From NCBI RefSeq assembly GCF_947502895.1, contig NZ_CANNBM010000001.1:1-64000 (forward strand): 64,000 nucleotides of DNA, read 5' to 3'. The notes under the pieces are model-generated. The model did no database searches. It saw only the letters and a program-made list of their open reading frames with translations, and was not told where the DNA came from. This DNA is from an uncultured Sulfitobacter sp. GTDB taxonomy: Bacteria; Pseudomonadota; Alphaproteobacteria; Rhodobacterales; Rhodobacteraceae. Positions 35,916 to 43,249 of the stretch are shown in pieces. The position numbers and the translations under genes are program-made. How positions within the stretch are numbered: position 1 is the first letter of the stretch; every line of letters starts with the position of its first letter.

Positions 35916-36057
35916 CGGGGCTTAACATTAGATATGGGGACGCAAACATTCCCTTACAAGGGCCGAATGTCCGGTTTTGTTTACCTTTACCCAACAATAG
36001 TTAATCAGGCGTAAGCTCACCAGACCCCTCACCGCCTTGTGCAGTATGTGTCAGCGC

Positions 36058-37092
36058 TCAGGCGCGCGTAGGGTCCAAAAGGGCCAGCAAATCAGCCATA
36101 TCGTCAGGCAATGGCGCTTCAAACCGCAAAGCCGCTCCGCTGACAGGATGCGTAAACCCCAACACCGCCGCATGGAGCGCTTGGCGCGGAAAGGATTTCA
36201 CCGCCTCGGCCAGCGTCTCCGCCAAAGCAGCGCGCGCAATCTTGCGTTTGCCGCCATATGTCGGATCACCAACCAGACCGTGACCCGCATGGGCCATATG
36301 CACCCTGATCTGATGTGTCCGCCCTGTCTCCAGCCAACACTCCATCAGCGCCAACACGGGTGGGGCCCCGAACCGCGCCACCGTGCGCGCCCGCGTCACG
36401 GCATGCCGCCCGCCATGAAACAGAACCGCCTGCCGCTGGCGATCCGTCTTGTGGCGCGCCAAATGGGTGGTCAGCTTCAGGATATTGCCACTTTCGAAAT
36501 TCGCCCCCTTTACACCTCGCAGACGCGGATCATTGGCGTCAGGTACACCGTAGACCAGACAGCGGTAATACCGCTCGACCGTATGGGCCTCAAACTGCTT
36601 GGCCAGCCCGTGATGGGCTGCGTCGGATTTGGCAACAACCAGCAGACCAGAGGTCTCTTTATCAATCCGGTGCACAATCCCGGGGCGCTTCATGCCCCCC
36701 ACACCTGACAAATCGTCGCCACAATGCGCCAGCAATGCATTCACCAACGTCCCCGAAGGCGAGCCGGGGGCAGGATGCACCACCATACCCGCGGGCTTGT
36801 TCACAACGATCAGATCGTCATCTTCAAAGATGACGTCCAGCGGGATATCTTCGGGCAGAATATGGCTCTCTTGTGCCTCTTCTACATCAATGTCGATTTT
36901 GGTGCCCGCCGCGACCACAGCACGCGGATCGCGCTGCACTTCACCACTCACCAGCACCATTCCCTGCTCAATCAACTTCATAATCCGTGTACGCGACAGG
37001 TTCGCATCCTCTGGCACATCGCGGGCAAGCGCCTTATCAAGGCGCGGCGGGGGCATGTCCCCCAGAATGAATGTAATACGGCGGTGCGACAT
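36058..37092 (-). CDS. rluD: RluD-type 23S rRNA pseudouridine synthase
   Basis: The enzyme isomerises uridines in helix 69 of 23S rRNA. The 344-aa protein has an S4 domain (RLDKALARDVPEDANLSRTRI) and the RsuA/RluA catalytic core: VVNKPAGMVVHPAPG, then the catalytic Asp in HRIDKETSGLLVVAK, CWLETGRTHQIRVHM and HAAVLGFTHP. ATG37092 gives the usual opening (MSHRRITF). A longer frame extends upstream but is antisense to another gene and to the tRNA. Its start codon overlaps the divergent neighbour's start by 2 bp. Confidence 0.92.
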   Translation of the reverse strand: MSHRRITFILGDMPPPRLDKALARDVPEDANLSRTRIMKLIEQGMVLVSGEVQRDPRAVVAAGTKIDIDVEEAQESHILPEDIPLDVIFEDDDLIVVNKPAGMVVHPAPGSPSGTLVNALLAHCGDDLSGVGGMKRPGIVHRIDKETSGLLVVAKSDAAHHGLAKQFEAHTVERYYRCLVYGVPDANDPRLRGVKGANFESGNILKLTTHLARHKTDRQRQAVLFHGGRHAVTRARTVARFGAPPVLALMECWLETGRTHQIRVHMAHAGHGLVGDPTYGGKRKIARAALAETLAEAVKSFPRQALHAAVLGFTHPVSGAALRFEAPLPDDMADLLALLDPTRA

Positions 37093-37375
37093 GGATGATC
37101 TTTCTGAGCCAACCAACCTGCGCTTCCTGAGGCGCATGGTCACGGTTCTGACGGGCGTGATGATTGCGGGCGTGGTAGTCGTTATCGGCCTGCTTGTCAC
37201 GCGTCTCACGCGCGATACGCCCGTTTTACCCGAGCTTATTGAACTGCCAGACGGCGCCAGCCCCGTTGCCTTCACCCAAGCGGCTGACTGGTATGCAGTG
37301 GTGACAGACCAGAACCAGATTTTGATCTTTGACAGAATGACGGGTGCGCTACGACAAACCGTGGCGGTAGAGTAA
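37091..37375 (+). CDS. small single-TM membrane protein (DUF6476-like)
   Basis: The 94-aa protein has one TM helix (VTVLTGVMIAGVVVVIGLLV, about 17-36), a short basic linker and a ~55-residue extramembrane domain (VLPELIELPDGASPVAFTQA, DWYAVVTDQNQILIFDR) with a beta-propeller-like strand. It matches my memory of the rhodobacteral DUF6476 family. The ATG lies 1 bp from the start of rluD on the other strand, so each gene's promoter must lie inside the other gene. Function unknown. Confidence 0.75.
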   Translation: MDDLSEPTNLRFLRRMVTVLTGVMIAGVVVVIGLLVTRLTRDTPVLPELIELPDGASPVAFTQAADWYAVVTDQNQILIFDRMTGALRQTVAVE

Positions 37376-37473
37376 ACAACTCGAAAACCTTCAGGGAACG
37401 GAAAAGCGTCTTTTCTTCGAGAACTTCCAGCTTTCCGATCTTGCGAAAGCGAACTGGGTTGTCTCAAGAAAAG

Positions 37474-37550
37474 TGGTACCGGGGGATGGTTTCGAACCAA
37501 CTGCCTCGTGGACCACAACCACGCGCTCTAACCAATTGAGCTACCCCGGC
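37474..37550 (-). tRNA. tRNA-His (GTG)
   Basis: The minus strand reads a full 77-nt cloverleaf with encoded CCA: acceptor GCCGGGG against CCCCGGT, D arm GCTC/GAGC, anticodon stem CGTGG/CCACG with loop TTGTGGT (anticodon GTG), and T loop TTCGAAA. The gene lacks the usual extra G-1, has G1 opposite U72 and discriminator A73, the unusual tRNA-His form known from alphaproteobacteria. The T stem has one T-T mismatch (GTTGG/CCATC). Confidence 0.95.
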
Positions 37551-37607
37551 ACTGGGCTGTTGATTAGAGACCATAGGCGGTGGCGTCAACTCCTATCCTC
37601 GCGGTTT

Positions 37608-38129
37608 TTACAGCTTTCCGTATTGGCCGCTGCCCACAGGCAAGTCTTCCCACGACAAGGTCAGGGTCTGCTCTATCAATGGCACGCCAAACGACACGAC
37701 AGGCTTCTCCTCCACAATCCGCCAGCCGTTGCGCAAGTAGAGCGCGCAGGCCGCCTCGTGGCTTTTATGCGTCCACAGCTGCATGCCGTCATACCCTTGC
37801 TGCTGTGCGAATCCCGTGCATGCCTCAAGCAATTGCCGCCCGAGGCCCAAACCACGCGCCGCAGGAACCAACTGAAACAGCCGCAACTTTGCGCGCTCCT
37901 CGTCCAGCCGCACGCAAAAGATTGATCCCAGCCGAACATCGCCTTGCCAAGCGATCCAGCCCCGCTCGTCCACTGGATTATGATCTGCGATAAAATCATC
38001 AACGATCTGTGCCACCAGCGGTCCAAAGGTATCATCAAACCCCTCTTCGCGAGTGTAGGTTTCCTGATGCACATCAATGAGCCAATCGCGGTCGGCTAGC
38101 GTAAATAGGCGAATTTCAGTCTTTTCCAT
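37608..38129 (-). CDS. GNAT family N-acetyltransferase
   Basis: The 173-aa protein begins MEKTEIRLFTLADRDWL and has the GNAT acetyl-CoA loop PAARGLGLGRQLLEA and ending HEAACALYLRNGWRIVEEK. ATG38129 is preferred over the upstream ATG at 38393, which would cover the neighbouring small gene. The protein resembles the C-terminal acetyltransferase halves of MarR-GNAT fusions, but no MarR domain is present. Substrate unknown. Confidence 0.85.
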   Translation of the reverse strand: MEKTEIRLFTLADRDWLIDVHQETYTREEGFDDTFGPLVAQIVDDFIADHNPVDERGWIAWQGDVRLGSIFCVRLDEERAKLRLFQLVPAARGLGLGRQLLEACTGFAQQQGYDGMQLWTHKSHEAACALYLRNGWRIVEEKPVVSFGVPLIEQTLTLSWEDLPVGSGQYGKL

Positions 38130-38216
38130 GCACAGCAGCCTGCCCGACAATCGCTTGCCTTTCAACCACCACAGCGGTAGCGATAGCGCGTCTTCACTGC
38201 GCCAAAGGAACACGCC

Positions 38217-38417
38217 ATGGGCATCAACGACGAACGCGATATCGAAGCCAACCTCCAAATCGGCCCTACCGAGCTGGGGATGGTCCGTTTGTTCATTGAG
38301 GGCGACGGAATCGAAATTCCGATGGATTTCACACCTGACGAAGCCCATGAAATCGCAGAAGAGATCATGGCCGCCGCCACCCGCGCGCGTCAATCAGGCG
38401 GCAAAAAGCGCCGCTAG
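38217..38417 (+). CDS. small conserved-looking protein (DUF6324-like)
   Basis: The 66-aa acidic protein (SDIEANLQIGP-like opening, then MVRLFIEGDGIEIPMDFTPDEA, and a helical basic end) has AAAGGAAC before the ATG. It resembles a small rhodobacteral family I recall as DUF6324. It is divergent from the GNAT gene by 87 bp. Function unknown. Confidence 0.7.
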   Translation: MGINDERDIEANLQIGPTELGMVRLFIEGDGIEIPMDFTPDEAHEIAEEIMAAATRARQSGGKKRR

Positions 38418-38516
38418 ATCAGAAAGCTTGTCAGACGCAGATGCAAAAATGCGCTGCATCCGCCCCCTGACTGCCTACCAGAGCGCGTCGCGCCACACAC
38501 AGGCCGAAAGGCCAGC

Positions 38517-38969
38517 CTATCCCCAAGTCGGATGCATATCGGGATCACGCAAAAGCTGCAGGCGACGTGCGGCGGTGGTTGCAAATTTCTGAACCATCAC
38601 TTTACGCCGCGCAGGCGCCAGCTTGGCCTCGGGGGCCATGCGCAAAATTTCGGCTGTATAGGCGTCGGCAATGATCAACCCATGATCGTCGGGCAACAGC
38701 TCGGTGGGGAAATGCTCGTCCACAGCAAAGAAAAACCTGTCGGCCCACTCAAGATAGCCCTGCCATTTGGAATCTGTAGTGAAATCCGCGCGACTGGACT
38801 TACACTCAACCACCCAAATCTCGCCTTTCGGGCCCAACGCCATGACATCTACCCGCAAACCACGCGCGGGCACCAACTCCTCCACACAGGCAAAACCGTG
38901 CTCCGCCAGATGGCGCGATACGCCGCGCTGTAAAAGTTGACCCGGTTGGAGAAGGCATGTTTCATTCAT
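38517..38969 (-). CDS. mmcB: MmcB family DNA repair protein
   Basis: The 150-aa protein has a PD-(D/E)XK nuclease-like core (GLRVDVMALGPKGEIWVVECKSSRADF, with the Asp and Glu-x-Lys residues intact) and KWQGYLEWADRFFFAVDEHFP. These match MmcB, a LexA-controlled alphaproteobacterial protein involved in tolerance of mitomycin C damage. A canonical SOS box lies 13 bp upstream of the start codon. It is monocistronic in this window. Confidence 0.9.
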   Translation of the reverse strand: MNETCLLQPGQLLQRGVSRHLAEHGFACVEELVPARGLRVDVMALGPKGEIWVVECKSSRADFTTDSKWQGYLEWADRFFFAVDEHFPTELLPDDHGLIIADAYTAEILRMAPEAKLAPARRKVMVQKFATTAARRLQLLRDPDMHPTWG

Positions 38970-38981
38970 TCGCCAAATTAT

Positions 38982-38996
38982 GAACGAAACATGAAC
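38982..38996. promoter_or_regulatory. LexA (SOS) box upstream of mmcB
   Basis: GAAC-GAAACAT-GAAC (GTTC-N7-GTTC on the mmcB strand) is exactly the alphaproteobacterial SOS box. It lies 13 bp before the mmcB start, in the promoter, so LexA should repress mmcB until DNA damage. Confidence 0.92.
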
Positions 38997-39302
38997 AAAT
39001 GCAATCTCAAATTTGCGCCCGCGGCGTATCTAGGAACGTCAATACAGCGCTTTATTGACCATCACCGCAAATGGCCCTTGTCCTAGCCACCTGCGCCCCC
39101 TACCTATCAGGAGTGACGGGTTCTGCCCTGCTTGACTGCAAGTTGACATTCCAGTGGCCTTAAGCAAATCCGAGGGAGCTGGCTCTGTCTTAGCCCTGGT
39201 TAAGTTACCTGGCGCCCACCTGTATATACAGGTCCTCGGGAATAAAACTGATCGGCAACGGCGGTCCCGTCACACCTAACTGCCTGACAACCCGAAACTA
39301 TT
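38997..39302. other. 306-bp gap carrying a 16-bp perfect palindrome
   Basis: No gene is supported. The notable element is the perfect palindrome ACCTGTATATACAGGT at 39218-39233. It lies about 250 bp upstream of mmcB and just downstream of the small hypothetical gene. Its arms resemble those of lux-type boxes, but the centre is too short for the classic 20-bp form. Confidence 0.6.
39218..39233. promoter_or_regulatory. perfect 16-bp palindrome
   Basis: ACCTGTATATACAGGT reads the same on both strands, an unusual length for chance in one short gap. Dimeric regulators of LuxR or related type bind such sites, but no regulator gene is adjacent. The regulator is unknown. Confidence 0.6.
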
Positions 39303-39500
39303 TCAGCGTACGCGCAGCGCACGGCCAAACAGTTTTTGCATCTCTTCACGGGTAACAGGCTCACTGTCATGATCTGCCATCGGCAACATCTTCGTGGGCT
39401 CGATCGTTTCATGGCGCGGTGAAGTACGGCGGTTTGCTTGCGGCTGCATTTCCAGCTTGGGCACAGTAGACGGAATGCCATCCTCTGCCCGCCGCGACAT
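39303..39500 (-). CDS. small hypothetical protein
   Basis: The 65-aa frame starts MSRRAEDGIPSTVPKLEM and ends EPVTREEMQKLFGRALRVR. The balanced composition and the helical C-terminus (VTREEMQKLFGRAL) look protein-like. An adjacent ATG one codon upstream is an alternative start, and the ribosome-binding site is poor. It lies downstream of the AT-rich block. No family recognised, so it is only a moderately supported gene. Confidence 0.45.
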   Translation of the reverse strand: MSRRAEDGIPSTVPKLEMQPQANRRTSPRHETIEPTKMLPMADHDSEPVTREEMQKLFGRALRVR

Positions 39501-40123
39501 CATAAACAAAATCACTCGTACAAGAAACAAACCACCGTACCTCTTCTTGCGGCAGAGGCATGGCCTCACCGAACAACTCAAAGTAGTAGGGCCTCGCGGA
39601 GCCACTTCAACGATTTTTCACCTCATCCGAGAATTTAAGATTTACAGTCCAGCCAGCCCGCGCACGCAAAATCGAAACAGTATGCAAAAGCACAGAGCCA
39701 CTGTTTTTTCCAACGAGACAATACACATATTAATTATCAATAGGTTAACGAATCCCGTTTCACAAAAATGCACAGCAACACCAGAGAAGTGTGAAATTGA
39801 TTACGTTGGGTTAACTTGGTTTCACATGTTGTCAATTTGCACCACTTCTTGTTTCTACTTATAAGTGTATTTGAGGCGAATTTACGGGGAAGTGCTTTAC
39901 GTTATGGGATAATTGCGTAAGTCCATGATGTGATTCCGCCAGATTATTCACAGACGCACAAAGCGGCTTCCCTACATCTGCCTAACTTTCAGGCAAATTT
40001 TCCCGGCTAAGTGTCTTGAAACAGCAGCTGGATATACTGGAAATATTCACGTTATGTGCAAATTTGCACAGAAGTTATTACCAAGGTATTAACGACGTGA
40101 GCATCAGTCACCGAACACAGCAA
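39501..40123. other. AT-rich intergenic block with palindromes
   Basis: About 620 bp are clearly AT-richer than the flanks and contain no credible gene on either strand. Visible signals are the perfect palindrome TGTGCAAATTTGCACA (40055-40070), ACTTATAAGT (39857-39866), repeated TTTGCAC half-sites (about 39837 and 40064), a GTGTGAAA/TTTCACAT inverted pair (about 39790-39827) and a DnaA-like TTATTCACA (about 39944). The first palindrome has the CRP/FNR layout TGTGN-N6-NCACA. Such density suggests a regulatory region or an unannotated small RNA, or foreign DNA. Confidence 0.55.
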
Positions 40124-40149
40124 AGGCTGCGCTCTTTCTAACGCAGCCT
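40124..40149 (-). terminator. hairpin downstream of nusB
   Basis: AGGCTGCG and CGCAGCCT pair perfectly around a 10-base loop, 56 bp beyond the nusB stop. Only three T follow on the minus strand, so termination may be weak. It marks the likely end of the ribE-ribB-ribH-nusB transcript. Confidence 0.55.
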
Positions 40150-40204
40150 GGGCATTCAGCTTTGATGTATTTCCAGCAGCGGCATAGCTGCCTGTCGGCA
40201 CTGC

Positions 40205-40690
40205 CTAAAAGGCGTCGGGCCGTGCTTCGCGCGCCATGTGATCCAGCACCGCGTTCACAAACCGTGCTTCCTTACCGTCTGGGAAAAACGCAGCAGCCAA
40301 ATCAAGATATTCAGCAATTACAACCTTTGGCGGCGTGCCGGTATCACGCAGTTCTGCACCCGCAGCACGGAACAAGCCACGCAAAGTGGGGTCAATGCGC
40401 CCGATCGGCCATTTCGCCACCAGTGCGCGGTCTGTCATCTGGTCAATGGCGGCCTGATGGTTCACAGCATCTTCCAGAACGCGGGTGAAATGCGCCTCAT
40501 CACCTTCCAGCATCTCTTCGCCATCCAGAAACTCTCCGAAACGATGATCCAGAAACTCCAGCCGCACTTTGTCCAGCGTCAGATTCGAATGCTCCATCTG
40601 GAACAGGGCCTGCACTGCATAAAGCCGCGAAGCAGAACGCATCTTGCGCTTCATGTTACCAGTCATATTGTCAGAGCGTGAGGCAGTCAT
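40205..40690 (-). CDS. nusB: transcription antitermination factor NusB
   Basis: NusB binds boxA RNA with NusE (S10) in rRNA antitermination. The 161-aa all-helical protein has ASRLYAVQALFQMEHS, TLRGLFRAAGAEL, VIAEYLDLAAAFF and ARFVNAVLDHMAREARP, typical of the family. It follows ribH by 40 bp in the usual rib-nusB order. Confidence 0.93.
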   Translation of the reverse strand: MTASRSDNMTGNMKRKMRSASRLYAVQALFQMEHSNLTLDKVRLEFLDHRFGEFLDGEEMLEGDEAHFTRVLEDAVNHQAAIDQMTDRALVAKWPIGRIDPTLRGLFRAAGAELRDTGTPPKVVIAEYLDLAAAFFPDGKEARFVNAVLDHMAREARPDAF

Positions 40691-40730
40691 TCGGTGGCGT
40701 TTCCATATCGTTCAGAGGGTCGGCAATCGT

Positions 40731-41255
40731 TCAGGCCATCAGCGTGTCTTCGCCTTTCGGCTTGAACCCGATGCCCGACGGTGTGGACGACCACCTACGG
40801 GCGAGCGCGATCAGATGCAAGGCCGCCAATGCAGCGCCGCCGCCTTTGTTCTGCCCCTCAGGGTCCGCGCGCACATCCGCCTGCGCTTTGTTTTCAACCG
40901 TCAGTATGCCGTTTCCGATGCATAGGCCCTGCAATCCCAACAGTTGCAATGCGCGGCTGCTGTCATTGCACACTGTCTCGTAATGGGTCGTCTCCCCTCG
41001 GATCACACAGCCCAGCGCGACATAGCCGTCAAAGTTGCTGCGCCTGTCACTGATCCCGATTGCAGTCGGGATCTCTAACGCACCAGGCATCTCGACCACG
41101 TCATACGTAGCACCTGCCCCGTCCAATGCAGCCTTCGCCCCGCTCAACAATCCTGCGGCGATGTCGCTATAATAGGGCGACACGACGATCAGCACTTTTA
41201 CAGGTTTATCAAACTCGGGTGCCGGCAAAACAGTGTGGTTTTCGGATGCGGCCAT
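40731..41255 (-). CDS. ribH: 6,7-dimethyl-8-ribityllumazine synthase
   Basis: Lumazine synthase condenses the pyrimidine intermediate with dihydroxybutanone phosphate, the penultimate riboflavin step, in the cytosol. The 174-aa protein has VKVLIVVSPYYSDI, VVEMPGALEIPTAIG, GYVALGCVIRGETTHYETV (with the catalytic His), and GILTVENKAQADVRA. It follows ribB by 6 bp, so the two are co-transcribed. Confidence 0.95.
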   Translation of the reverse strand: MAASENHTVLPAPEFDKPVKVLIVVSPYYSDIAAGLLSGAKAALDGAGATYDVVEMPGALEIPTAIGISDRRSNFDGYVALGCVIRGETTHYETVCNDSSRALQLLGLQGLCIGNGILTVENKAQADVRADPEGQNKGGGAALAALHLIALARRWSSTPSGIGFKPKGEDTLMA

Positions 41256-41261
41256 GATGCT

Positions 41262-42386
41262 CTACCTTTTTGTGATGGGCTGCGCGCCCACGATCTTGAG
41301 GTTATAGGCCTCAAGCCCTGTATATTTCGTTTGCGGGTTGTCTGTCAGCAAAATCAATTCATGCACACCAAGCGATGCAAGAATTTGCGCGCCCAGCCCT
41401 GTGCGTTTGATGGTGCGCGGCGCGTCGTCATCATCATTGTCCAGCCGCAAGCGCGGGTTCGGCTCACGAAACAATAAAACAGCCCCCCGTCCCTGCTCTG
41501 CGATGATCTGCATGGCGCGTGGCAGCTCGTCTGGTGCGCTTGTGCCAAGGCCCAGCACGTCTTCCAACGCGTTCAGCGCATGGGTCCGCGTCAGCACAGG
41601 CGCGCCGTCGCCGATATCACCCTTGCTCAGCACAACGTGGTCTGTCCCGCTGATCTGGTCTTCGAACACCCGCATCCGCCATTCCCCGCCGTAGGCAGAA
41701 TTTACCGTGCGGTCGTCACGCTGCATCAGCATGTTATCGTGTTTGTTGCGGTAGGCGATCAGATCGCTGATCGTCCCGATTTTCATCCCGTGTTCGGCAG
41801 CAATGGTCACAAGCTCGGGCAAACGCGCCATCGTGCCATCCGCATTCATAATCTCGCAGATCACAGCAGCAGGTGCTTTGCCTGCAAGACGGCTGATATC
41901 TACAGAGGCCTCCGTATGACCAGCACGCACCAACACGCCGCCATTGCGCGCGCGCAGCGGAAACACATGGCCCGGTGTGGCGATATCCGCCGCTCCGTTG
42001 TCTTCGTCAATCGCCACAGCAACGGTCAGCGCACGATCGGCTGCGGAAATACCGGTGGTAACACCCTCACGCGCCTCGATGCTGACCGTAAAGGCCGTCT
42101 CGTGGCGCGAGGAGTTGTTCGTCGCCATCATCGGCAGCTCCAGCGTATCCACCCGCGCTTGCGTCATGGGCAAACAGATCAACCCCCGCCCGTGGGTCGC
42201 CATAAAGTTTATGGCGGTGGCATCCGCATGTTCTGCCGCGATGATGAAATCACCCTCGTTCTCGCGATCTTCGTGATCGACCAAGATATACATCTCGCCC
42301 GCGCGGCAGGCGGCGATCACGTCTTCTATGGGTGAAATGGCATTCGCCAGTTCCGCCTCGACAGGACCGGGGGTTTCAAAGCTCAT
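41262..42386 (-). CDS. ribB: 3,4-dihydroxy-2-butanone 4-phosphate synthase with degenerate GTP cyclohydrolase II domain
   Basis: The N-terminal ~205 residues are a complete DHBP synthase (ILVDHEDRENEGDFIIAAEH, THGRGLICLPMT, RAGHTEASVDISRLAG), which makes the four-carbon unit of riboflavin. The C-terminal ~165 residues resemble GTP cyclohydrolase II (VVLSKGDIGDGAPVLTRTHAL, RGAVLLFREPN), but the zinc-binding cysteines of the CxxGxxFxSxxCDC motif are absent: the stretch reads THALNALEDVLGLG. So this should be RibB only, and GTP cyclohydrolase II activity must come from elsewhere. The fused form is common in alphaproteobacteria. Confidence 0.9.
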   Translation of the reverse strand: MSFETPGPVEAELANAISPIEDVIAACRAGEMYILVDHEDRENEGDFIIAAEHADATAINFMATHGRGLICLPMTQARVDTLELPMMATNNSSRHETAFTVSIEAREGVTTGISAADRALTVAVAIDEDNGAADIATPGHVFPLRARNGGVLVRAGHTEASVDISRLAGKAPAAVICEIMNADGTMARLPELVTIAAEHGMKIGTISDLIAYRNKHDNMLMQRDDRTVNSAYGGEWRMRVFEDQISGTDHVVLSKGDIGDGAPVLTRTHALNALEDVLGLGTSAPDELPRAMQIIAEQGRGAVLLFREPNPRLRLDNDDDDAPRTIKRTGLGAQILASLGVHELILLTDNPQTKYTGLEAYNLKIVGAQPITKR

Positions 42387-42539
42387 GGGCGGTGCTCCCT
42401 TTTTCTACGCTTCGGGACTAGCCCAACAAAGGCCCCATGACCAGAGAAAGCGCTGCGTCACAGTCATCTTCCCGCAATGATCCCCAGAGCCATTGCTCCT
42501 TCGCTCTTCGGCCGTCACGGCCCCTAGGGCCTGACAGCG

Positions 42540-43130
42540 TCACCGCTGCATATCGGCCAGCCGCGCCACATAGCGCGCCAGTGTGTCGATTTCCAAATTC
42601 ACACGATCGCCCACAGCAACATCACCCCATGTGGTTGCAACTTTGGTATGGGGAATGAAATTGATCCCGAAATCGCAATGATCCACCTCGTTCACTGTCA
42701 GCGATGTGCCGTTCAGCGCGACAGATCCCTTGGGCGCGATGAATTTCGCCAAAGCCTCGGGCGCACGCAGGGTGACGCGGGTGCTGTCGCCTTCGTCGCG
42801 CATGGCAATCACCTCGGCCACGCCGTCCACGTGGCCCGACACGATATGACCGCCCAGTTCGTCCCCCACCTTCAAAGCGCGCTCTAGGTTCACGCGGCGG
42901 CCCACTTTCCAGTCGCCCAGATTGGTCATGTCTACCGTCTCGCGGCTCACCTGTACCTCGTACCAGTCCGGCCCCAGATCAACGACCGTCAGGCACACGC
43001 CCTCGCTGGCGATAGACGCCCCCATATCAATAGTGCCTGTGTCATACCCTGTGGTAATGCGCGCCCGCAGATCGCCCTCTTGTGTCAACTCGGTTATGGT
43101 GCCGATATCGGTGATAATCCCCGTGAACAT
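42540..43130 (-). CDS. ribE: riboflavin synthase, alpha chain
   Basis: The enzyme dismutates two lumazine molecules to riboflavin. The 196-aa protein is a tandem of two lumazine-binding barrels: MFTGIITDIGTI with SIASEGVCLTVVD, GHIVSGHVDGVAEV, then GSVALNGTSLTVNEV and FIPHTKVATTW. ATG43130 (MFTGI) is the standard start, and AAAGGGA precedes it. It is separated from ribB by about 150 bp of GC-rich, hairpin-prone DNA in which I see no FMN riboswitch. The capsule cassette starts on the other strand 119 bp away. Confidence 0.93.
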   Translation of the reverse strand: MFTGIITDIGTITELTQEGDLRARITTGYDTGTIDMGASIASEGVCLTVVDLGPDWYEVQVSRETVDMTNLGDWKVGRRVNLERALKVGDELGGHIVSGHVDGVAEVIAMRDEGDSTRVTLRAPEALAKFIAPKGSVALNGTSLTVNEVDHCDFGINFIPHTKVATTWGDVAVGDRVNLEIDTLARYVARLADMQR

Positions 43131-43249
43131 CACAGTCCCTTTCGATTTACGTTGAGCGGACATGCGTCACGCCATATTCTGTCCCGTGCCTTACTATGGA
43201 CAAGGTTTTGAGACTACATAAGACATCACACAACCAAAGAAAGCCCCAG

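Noticed and set aside
39944..39952. DnaA box as evidence of a replication origin
   Set aside because: Only one imperfect box (TTATTCACA) occurs, with no dnaA, parAB or box cluster nearby.
42387..42539. FMN riboswitch in the gap before ribB
   Set aside because: The gap has GC-rich hairpins but none of the conserved RFN sequence blocks are visible.
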